A stretch of DNA of 8,623 bases from JABCPE02 sp963519075 (GTDB lineage Bacteria; Bacteroidota; Bacteroidia; Flavobacteriales; Weeksellaceae), in the NCBI GenBank assembly GCA_963519075.1, contig CAUQMH010000065.1, positions 1 through 8,623 on the forward strand. Reading direction: 5' to 3'. The notes beneath the pieces were generated by a model, which saw only the letters and a program-made list of their open reading frames with translations, was not told the origin of the DNA and made no database searches. The translations under genes were made by a program, and so were the position numbers. Shown here piece by piece: positions 1-4,549 of the stretch (position 1 is its first letter; every line of letters starts with the position of its first letter).

Positions 1-563
1 GGCTAAAAGAAGCAAAAGCTAAAACCAAACTAGTAGACTCCATCAGAAACGCACATGGAAAAGTGAATGGCGTAGAAATGGTGATTTCTTGTATGGATTT
101 TGACTTCATCGGAGGTTCTCTTGGGTCTGTGATGGGAGAGAAAATAAGAAGAGCAATAGACTTCTGTATAGAAAAAAAGCTGCCTTATATGATTATCTGT
201 CAGTCAGGTGGAGCAAGAATGCAGGAAGCGGCTTATTCACTGATGCAGATGGCGAAAGTTCAGGCAAAATTGGCTCAGCTTTCTAACGCAGGGCTGCCTT
301 ACATAGCTTATCTTACCAATCCTACTTTCGGTGGAATTACGGCTTCTTTCGCTATGACAGCCGATATCATCATGGCAGAGCCAGGCGCTTTGATAGGTTT
401 TGCAGGACCTAGGGTTATCCGTGAGACTATTGGGCGAGATTTGCCAGAAGGATTCCAAACATCGGAGTTTTTACAAGAAAAAGGTTTTGTAGATTTTATA
501 GTAAAAAGAAAGGAAATAAAAGAAACCATTTCCAAAACTGTAAAACTATTAATGAACAAATAA
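1..563 (+). CDS. accD: Acetyl-CoA carboxylase carboxyltransferase subunit beta, C-terminal part (5' end off window)
   Basis: This is the C-terminal 186 residues of AccD. With AccA it forms the carboxyltransferase that moves CO2 from carboxybiotin-BCCP to acetyl-CoA, giving malonyl-CoA for fatty acid synthesis in the cytoplasm. The frame is open from base 3 to the TAA at 561-563. A GTG at 63 lies inside the conserved core and is not a start. Visible family motifs are GGSLGSVMGEK, SGGARMQEA (oxyanion-hole Gly-Gly region), NPTFGGITASFAM and EPGALIGFAGPRVI, then the C-terminal TSEFLQEKGFVDFIV helix region. E. coli AccD is about 304 residues, so the N-terminal zinc ribbon and roughly 100 residues lie to the left. 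The gene ends just before a strong hairpin, so it is probably the last gene of its transcript. Identification is secure. Confidence 0.97.
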   Translation, partial: LKEAKAKTKLVDSIRNAHGKVNGVEMVISCMDFDFIGGSLGSVMGEKIRRAIDFCIEKKLPYMIICQSGGARMQEAAYSLMQMAKVQAKLAQLSNAGLPYIAYLTNPTFGGITASFAMTADIIMAEPGALIGFAGPRVIRETIGRDLPEGFQTSEFLQEKGFVDFIVKRKEIKETISKTVKLLMNK

Positions 564-568
564 ATATG

Positions 569-604
569 ATAAAATCGTAAGTCTTTTTTGATTTGCGATT
601 TTAT
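569..604 (+). terminator. Hairpin terminator after accD
   Basis: The arms are 569-583 and 590-604. They pair over 15 positions, 13 Watson-Crick and 2 G-T, around a TTTTTT loop (584-589). The outer stem is AT-only and is followed by a short T-rich run (605-607). It starts 6 bases after the accD stop and ends 11 bases before the next ATG, which fits a factor-independent terminator. An attenuator or mRNA-stability element for the next gene is the alternative. The pairing is read directly from the sequence; the function is inferred. Confidence 0.65.
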
Positions 605-614
605 TTTAGAAAGA

Positions 615-1121
615 ATGACAACGATTTTTAAGGCTATTCTGCAGCTTGATTTTAAGCAGCTTGTCAAATTGTTAGGGCTGTTGCTGAGGCATCCGCTGTT
701 TGCTTTTCTTACCCTTGTTGCGACTATTAAAACCTTTAAAATTACAAATAAAAAGTTTCCAGAAACTCATCATAAAAACGGCAAAGGAAATGCTTTTCGC
801 CATGCTCTTTGGTGCTGTCTGATAATGATGTACTGCTGTAAAATTTCTTCTCCACAGAAAAGCCTGAAATGGTGTAAGCAGATTACAGACATGCATGAGG
901 AACTCTTTGTAAATGAGTTGGTTGCTAGAGCAATGGATTTGCACAATAATCAAATAGGAATGAATCTTTTCATGATGATGCTGGAGGGAATTCACCGCCA
1001 GTTTTTTGAGACGCTTTTTTTCATGGAGCTGCTTTATGAGAAATCTCAAGAAGCAAAACTAATTTCCTCCATTGAAGAAATAGAGGAAGGGCGAATGGCT
1101 ATTATAGAGGATATAAACTAA
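615..1121 (+). CDS. Uncharacterised 168-residue protein with DUF6973-like His motifs
   Basis: The function is unknown. I chose ATG 615 because an in-frame TTG at 588 lies in the loop of the accD hairpin, and AGAAAG sits just before the ATG. Residues 19-41 (LLGLLLRHPLFAFLTLVATI...) are hydrophobic and could be a membrane-associated helix. The conserved-looking core follows: NAFRHALW (59-66), DMHEEL (92-97) and MDLHNNQIG (107-115). From memory this FRHA / HE / MDLHNN-G pattern resembles the DUF6973 domain, which occurs alone and at the ends of larger proteins. The clustered His, Glu and Asn suggest a metal or catalytic site, but no activity is established. An acidic tail (IEEIEEGR) ends the protein. 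The stop codon overlaps that of the convergent rsmD. Six Cys, four in the short 67-86 stretch, are unusual and argue for a cytoplasmic location. Confidence 0.8.
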   Translation: MTTIFKAILQLDFKQLVKLLGLLLRHPLFAFLTLVATIKTFKITNKKFPETHHKNGKGNAFRHALWCCLIMMYCCKISSPQKSLKWCKQITDMHEELFVNELVARAMDLHNNQIGMNLFMMMLEGIHRQFFETLFFMELLYEKSQEAKLISSIEEIEEGRMAIIEDIN

Positions 1122-1681
1122 GGATTTTCGCTTTTTGTAAAGAAAGAAAAACTTACATTTCCATACTTGCGAGTTTCTTGTAAATCAGGATGTTCTATTT
1201 TGTGACGGGATTGGTGTTCTAGTACGAAATATCCATTTTCTTTTAAAATTCCTTCAGAAAGAATGAGGGAAATCAGCTCTTGATAATCATTTTCAGGCAG
1301 GTCAAAAGGAGGGTCAGCAAAAATCAAATCAAAACTTTTTCCTTGATTTTGCGCTTTTTTCAGCCAGTCAAAAACATTGGCTCTTAGAATATTGATTTGT
1401 GAGCTGAAATCCAAATCTTTAGCCGTAGAATTGATAAAACCAGCATGTTTAGCGTTCATTTCTACACTAGTTATGTCTTTGCAGCCACGAGAGGCCAGCT
1501 CCAGCGAGATAGAACCAATCCCAGCAAAAAGGTCTAAAACAGACAAGCTGGATAAATCCAAACGATGCTCTAAAATACTGAAAAGAGCCTCTTTGGCGAA
1601 ATCCGTAGTTGGTCTGACTTCAAAATTTTTCGGAGCGGAGATTTTCTTACCTTTCCAAACGCCTGAAATGATACGATACAT
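1118..1681 (-). CDS. rsmD: 16S rRNA (guanine(966)-N(2))-methyltransferase
   Basis: RsmD uses S-adenosylmethionine to methylate N2 of G966 of 16S rRNA, in the helix 31 loop near the P site, during 30S assembly. The 187-residue length is normal. Seen in order: the N-terminal RNA-contact segment RIISGVWKGKK (3-13), RPTTDFAKEALF (23-34), the SAM-binding motif I VLDLFAGIGS (48-57), the acidic motif II residue E74 in SVEM, and the catalytic DPPF (123-126) typical of amino-group N-methyltransferases. The ATG start lies 2 bases after the stop of the upstream DUF3822 gene, so the two are surely co-transcribed and perhaps translationally coupled. It is the last gene of the murI-folA-DUF3822-rsmD cluster. 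Its TAG stop overlaps the TAA of the convergent gene. No hairpin follows before the overlap. Confidence 0.96.
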   Translation of the reverse strand: MYRIISGVWKGKKISAPKNFEVRPTTDFAKEALFSILEHRLDLSSLSVLDLFAGIGSISLELASRGCKDITSVEMNAKHAGFINSTAKDLDFSSQINILRANVFDWLKKAQNQGKSFDLIFADPPFDLPENDYQELISLILSEGILKENGYFVLEHQSRHKIEHPDLQETRKYGNVSFSFFTKSENP

Positions 1682-1683
1682 AC

Positions 1684-2403
1684 TTATGAATTAACAATGA
1701 AATGTTTTCCTTTAAAGTTTTCGTACACGATGGAGATGGCTGGAACGAATTTTTCTAACTCAGATATAAAGGTGTCATTCTCAGAGATTTCTCCATAGAT
1801 GTAGAAATGAGTTTTATTAACATCAAAACCTATTTTGCTCAGTGTGAACATGATGAAATAAAGGAAATCTATTTCCGATGTAGCATCAAGATTGTTATAA
1901 AGAACCAGTTTTCCGTTTTCTAATGCAAGAAACTCTACTTGGTTGTGATACAGATTGATATGGATTTCATTGTCCTTGTTTACATTTACAGAATCCAAAA
2001 AACGCTCTCCTGAGAAATGAAAATTAGAAACAGAACTAAGGTCTTTTATTTTTTGATAAAAGTGTTTTGGGAAAGAATAATAAAACTGAATACCGTACTT
2101 TTGGTTGATAGACCGCATCAGTTCTTCTGATTCTGTTTTTACATCTGAATTATAAGATATAATCTGCTGTCCGAGCTGATTTTCTGTGAAAACTTCTGGA
2201 GTCAGTGAGAAGTGGTTGAATGCCGAGAAAACCTTTATCTCAGCCCAAGCCTCTCTGCGAAGAATCTTGTCTAGTTCATTTTCTATAAAATTTTCTGGAG
2301 TCTCATCCGTTACGAAACGAGCTTCTTCCTCTGTAACATTTTCTGCTTCATAAATTTGCCATTGCAAACCATCTTTTGTAAATAGGAGTGAAAGGTTCTT
2401 CAT
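1684..2403 (-). CDS. DUF3822 family protein
   Basis: This 239-residue Bacteroidota protein has no established function. I assign it to DUF3822 from its overall pattern and from its position directly before rsmD, a frequent arrangement in this phylum. There is no signal peptide or membrane segment. The N-terminal half has LSLLFTKDGLQWQIY (4-18) and an acidic helical stretch. The C-terminal half has HINLYHNQVEFLALENGKLVLYNN in two pieces (148-160 and 161-171), a DFLYFIMF helix (179-186) and HFYIYGEI (199-206). The strand-strand-loop layout and the glycine after the last strand recall actin-like/ASKHA folds such as PilM and GspL, but I see no clear phosphate-binding loop, so ATP binding is doubtful. 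The ATG start has a TAnnTTTG box about 20 bases upstream, so it may also be transcribed separately from folA. Confidence 0.88.
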   Translation of the reverse strand: MKNLSLLFTKDGLQWQIYEAENVTEEEARFVTDETPENFIENELDKILRREAWAEIKVFSAFNHFSLTPEVFTENQLGQQIISYNSDVKTESEELMRSINQKYGIQFYYSFPKHFYQKIKDLSSVSNFHFSGERFLDSVNVNKDNEIHINLYHNQVEFLALENGKLVLYNNLDATSEIDFLYFIMFTLSKIGFDVNKTHFYIYGEISENDTFISELEKFVPAISIVYENFKGKHFIVNS

Positions 2404-2420
2404 AATCTGTATTTAAGGGA

Positions 2421-2428
2421 CAAATTTA
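2421..2428 (-). promoter_or_regulatory. Possible -7 box of an internal promoter for DUF3822-rsmD
   Basis: Read on the minus strand this is TAAATTTG, a full match to the Bacteroidota -7 consensus TAnnTTTG, in the 35-base gap between folA and the DUF3822 gene. The nearest upstream TTG is 26 bases away rather than about 19, so the -33 element is poor. The box overlaps the inverted repeat AAATTTA-GT-TAAATTT (2422-2437). In such AT-rich DNA a chance match is quite possible. Confidence 0.35.
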
Positions 2429-2438
2429 GTTAAATTTT

Positions 2439-2927
2439 TTAAATTTTTCTTTCCCAAGTCTGAAAATAAAAATCATAAGCGTGATTTTCATCTTTTGGGT
2501 GGTGGATTTCATCAGTTTTTATCCAAGTTTTTTCATCGATTTTTGGAAAAAATACATCGGCATCTGTTTGGTGATTTACTTGGGTGATTTCCAGTCGGTC
2601 AGCCATATCGATGGTGTGGCGGTAGATTTCGCCGCCTCCGATGATGAATATATTTTCATTGATTTTTTTAGCGTGTTTGATAGCATCTTTTAAACTCGGA
2701 ACGATGAGAATCCCTTCCTCAAACCAATTTTCCTTTCTGCTGACCACTATATTGGTGCGGTTTGGGAGAGGTTTTCCTATGCTTTCGTAGGTTTTTCTGC
2801 CCATTATGATGGGATGCCCTGAGGTGAGATTTTTGAAATGTTTCAAATCCGCAGGGAGATGCCACAGCAGCTGGTTGTCCTTTCCTAATTCGTTGTTTTT
2901 TCCGATAGCAGCGATAATGGTAATCAT
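2439..2927 (-). CDS. folA: Dihydrofolate reductase
   Basis: FolA reduces 7,8-dihydrofolate to tetrahydrofolate with NADPH, supplying one-carbon units for thymidylate, purine and methionine synthesis. It is the target of trimethoprim. The 162 residues match the family's usual 160-165. Visible are the N-terminal strand MITIIAAIGKNNELGKDNQL with its Met20-type loop, W22, the catalytic acid D27 in LPADLKHF, the NADPH-binding MGRKTYESIG (42-51), the folate-glutamate-binding R57 in LPNRTN, the GGGEIY turn (97-102) and the C-terminal YDFYFQTWER strand. The gene starts 4 bases after the murI stop, so co-transcription is expected. Nothing marks it as a resistance-type (dfr) enzyme: it sits in a housekeeping cluster without an integron or insertion sequence. 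Confidence 0.97.
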   Translation of the reverse strand: MITIIAAIGKNNELGKDNQLLWHLPADLKHFKNLTSGHPIIMGRKTYESIGKPLPNRTNIVVSRKENWFEEGILIVPSLKDAIKHAKKINENIFIIGGGEIYRHTIDMADRLEITQVNHQTDADVFFPKIDEKTWIKTDEIHHPKDENHAYDFYFQTWERKI

Positions 2928-2931
2928 TTGG

Positions 2932-3747
2932 TTAAAGGGTTTTTAGTTCCAATTCTATTTTGTTTCCAAAGAATTTTTTAGAAATTTTTTGGAAATTTTT
3001 GGTCATATCAGAAACATAAAATTCATACTTCGGATCAGGATTATTCGTATTCAGTAATTTATGCTTTTCCAAAGTAAGTTTGATATAGTTTGCCACAATA
3101 TTCGGTGAGTCTATCACTCTCACTCTGTTGCCGTAGTATTGTTTGATTTCTTCCATCAGAAGCGGATAGTGAGTGCATCCTAGGATAAGCGTATCGATAT
3201 CTTTTAACTTTTTATTAGAAAGATAATTGTAGATTACGCTGTGGGAAATGGGATGATTGATAAACCCTTCCTCTATCACAGGGACAAGGAGCGGAGTTGC
3301 CAGTTCTTCCACATTGATGAATTTATTATATTTTCTGATGCTTTTTCTGTAAAGTTTAGAATTTACGGTTGCTTTGGTAGCGATTACTCCTATGTTTTGG
3401 TGGATTTCATAGGCTACTTTTTCGGCAACGGGATTGATAACATCGAATACAAAAACCTTGTCGTTCACCATTTTTTTTACTTCTTCCAGTGCGTTAGAAG
3501 TAGCAGTGTTACAGGCGATTACTATCGCTTTGCAGTTTTGTTCCAAAAGGAATTTGGTGATTTGCAGGGAATAATCTATGATGGCTTCTTTGGATTTTTC
3601 GCCATATGGAAGATGCTTGGTATCACCGAAATAGATGAAACTCTCCTGCGGCATTACTCGTTTGATTTCTCTCGCTGTTGTCAGTCCTCCCACGCCGCTG
3701 TCAAAAATCCCAATAGGTTGATTTGCACTAAGATGTTGATATTTCAA
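2932..3747 (-). CDS. murI: Glutamate racemase
   Basis: MurI interconverts L- and D-glutamate without a cofactor, supplying the D-Glu of peptidoglycan stem peptides. The 271 residues are normal for the family. The first half has PIGIFDSGVGGLT (11-23) with D16/S17, and YFGDTKHLPYG (39-49). The two catalytic cysteines are C79 in IACNTATSNA and C191 in LGCTHYPLL. The start is TTG at 3745-3747: an in-frame TGA stands at 3751-3753, only GTT lies between, and there is no ATG before the conserved IGIFDSG, so TTG is the only standard start available. A TAnnTTTG box 16-23 bases upstream could drive the four-gene cluster. In many flavobacteria murI follows bamA and skp/ompH genes; here its upstream neighbour is dps, beyond a terminator. 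Confidence 0.96.
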   Translation of the reverse strand: MKYQHLSANQPIGIFDSGVGGLTTAREIKRVMPQESFIYFGDTKHLPYGEKSKEAIIDYSLQITKFLLEQNCKAIVIACNTATSNALEEVKKMVNDKVFVFDVINPVAEKVAYEIHQNIGVIATKATVNSKLYRKSIRKYNKFINVEELATPLLVPVIEEGFINHPISHSVIYNYLSNKKLKDIDTLILGCTHYPLLMEEIKQYYGNRVRVIDSPNIVANYIKLTLEKHKLLNTNNPDPKYEFYVSDMTKNFQKISKKFFGNKIELELKTL

Positions 3748-3762
3748 AACTCAAATTTTTTA

Positions 3763-3770
3763 CAAAAATA
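3763..3770 (-). promoter_or_regulatory. Possible -7 box of the murI cluster promoter
   Basis: The minus strand reads TATTTTTG, fitting TAnnTTTG, 16-23 bases upstream of the murI TTG start and downstream of the dps terminator, where a promoter is needed. No TTG sits at the usual ~19-base spacing; the nearest are 11 and 29 bases upstream. Expected transcripts would have a very short leader of about 10 bases. The surrounding T-rich DNA makes a chance match possible. Confidence 0.4.
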
Positions 3771-3791
3771 GAAATAAGGAACAAAATAAAG

Positions 3792-3830
3792 AAAAAAGGC
3801 AAAAGTAATTTTCTACTTCTGCCCTTTTTT
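3792..3830 (-). terminator. Hairpin terminator between dps and murI
   Basis: The arms are 3792-3807 and 3814-3830, around the loop ATTTTC. The stem has an AAAAAAGG/CCTTTTTT outer part, one bulged C, and an inner 8-position part with one A-C mismatch. On the minus strand the 3' arm ends in CCTTTTTTC, a good U-tract, and it begins about 18 bases after the dps stop. It should end the dps transcript and insulate murI. Confidence 0.8.
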
Positions 3831-3848
3831 GTCAATATAAATTCGTGA

Positions 3849-4322
3849 TTATCCAAGATAAGCATTGTACATCCAGACATCTTTTTCCTGCTCTGTGATG
3901 TATCCGCTCACAAGGGCGTTTGTCCCTTCATCATTTGCTTTGTCAGTTATTTCTAAAAGTTCTCTTTGTAGATCTATCACTACTTTGAAAGAGTTTAGAA
4001 TGTCTTCTACGCATTTTTTGCTGTTATGCACTTCTTTACTCTCTTTAATCGTTGAAACTTTCAGATAATCAGAATAGTTGTGGCTCGGCACATGTCCTAA
4101 TGTCAGGATTCTCTCTGCGATTTCGTCAATTTTAAGAACAAGATTGTCATAAAGCTCCTCGAATTTCGGGTGAAGAACGAAAAACTGCTCTCCCTTTATA
4201 TTCCAGTGAGCACCACGAGTGTTTTGATAAAAAACAGAATAATTTGCAAGAAGGATGTTTAACTTCTCAGCGATGTTTTTGCAGTCTTCTTCTCTAAGAC
4301 CGATGATGTTAGAATTTTTCAT
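3849..4322 (-). CDS. dps: Dps-family ferroxidase mini-ferritin
   Basis: Dps proteins form hollow dodecamers that oxidise Fe(II), usually with hydrogen peroxide, and store the iron, protecting DNA from Fenton damage. The 157-residue length is typical. The intersubunit ferroxidase residues are present with exact family spacing: H39 in GAHWNIKG, then H51 and E55 in HPKFEELYD (E where many members have D), and D66 and E70 in KIDEIAE. The N-terminal tail before the first helix is short and has only one Lys and one Arg, unlike the Lys-rich DNA-binding tail of E. coli Dps, so tight DNA binding is doubtful (inference). It is a single-gene unit: its own terminator lies downstream, and it is divergent from the plus-strand operon. 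Peroxide- or stationary-phase control is common for the family, but no known operator is visible here. Confidence 0.96.
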   Translation of the reverse strand: MKNSNIIGLREEDCKNIAEKLNILLANYSVFYQNTRGAHWNIKGEQFFVLHPKFEELYDNLVLKIDEIAERILTLGHVPSHNYSDYLKVSTIKESKEVHNSKKCVEDILNSFKVVIDLQRELLEITDKANDEGTNALVSGYITEQEKDVWMYNAYLG

Positions 4323-4342
4323 ATTTTTAGGATTTATTTCTA

Positions 4343-4350
4343 CAAAGTTA
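4343..4350 (-). promoter_or_regulatory. Likely -7 box of the dps promoter
   Basis: The minus strand reads TAACTTTG, a full match to TAnnTTTG, 21-28 bases upstream of the dps ATG. The -33 position is weak: GTTAG with a TTA instead of TTG at 16-base spacing. A weak -33 element could mean that the promoter depends on an activator or alternative sigma factor, but this is speculation. The leader RNA would be about 14 bases and A-rich before the ATG, as is common in this phylum. Confidence 0.5.
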
Positions 4351-4491
4351 TGAAATAAAATTTTTCTAACCGATAGTTTTGGTTTAATTTATAAACAATC
4401 TAAATAGTTTTTCTCTATCAGTATTTTAATTTTTAAACTTAAAAAATCAATAATTTTTTGAAAGAAAACATTAATTTCGGATTAAATTCTT

Positions 4492-4521
4492 TTGTACATC
4501 CGTGAGTTTGTGCTAAATTTG
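4492..4521 (+). promoter_or_regulatory. Flavobacterial consensus promoter of the phosphorylase-like/nuclease operon
   Basis: TTG at 4492-4494 is followed by exactly 19 bases and TAAATTTG at 4514-4521. This is the Bacteroidota housekeeping promoter pattern TTG-N(17-23)-TAnnTTTG with every specified base matched. The ATG at 4550 gives a leader of roughly 20-25 bases. It is the best promoter in the window. The rest of the 227-base dps-facing intergenic region is very AT-rich, and I see no tRNA, riboswitch or clear operator in it. Confidence 0.75.
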
Positions 4522-4549
4522 TGACTTTTACAAAAATCATAATATAAAT

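Noticed and set aside
63..65. GTG as the start of the accD reading frame
   Set aside because: The frame is open upstream to the window edge, and residues before it (KLVDSIRNAHGK) fit AccD, so the gene is simply cut by the window.
588..614. TTG 588 as start of the small plus-strand gene
   Set aside because: It lies in the loop of the accD hairpin, and ATG 615 follows a plausible A/G-rich ribosome-binding stretch.
308..667. Minus-strand open frame crossing the end of accD and the hairpin
   Set aside because: It runs antisense to two plus-strand genes and a terminator, and has no conserved motif.
2439..2927. Acquired trimethoprim-resistant dfr gene
   Set aside because: The enzyme has ordinary chromosomal FolA motifs and sits in a tight housekeeping cluster with no integron, recombination site or insertion sequence nearby.
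3241..3771. Plus-strand open frame of 176 codons
   Set aside because: It is antisense to nearly all of murI, has Phe/Tyr-rich composition typical of a shadow frame, and shows no domain.
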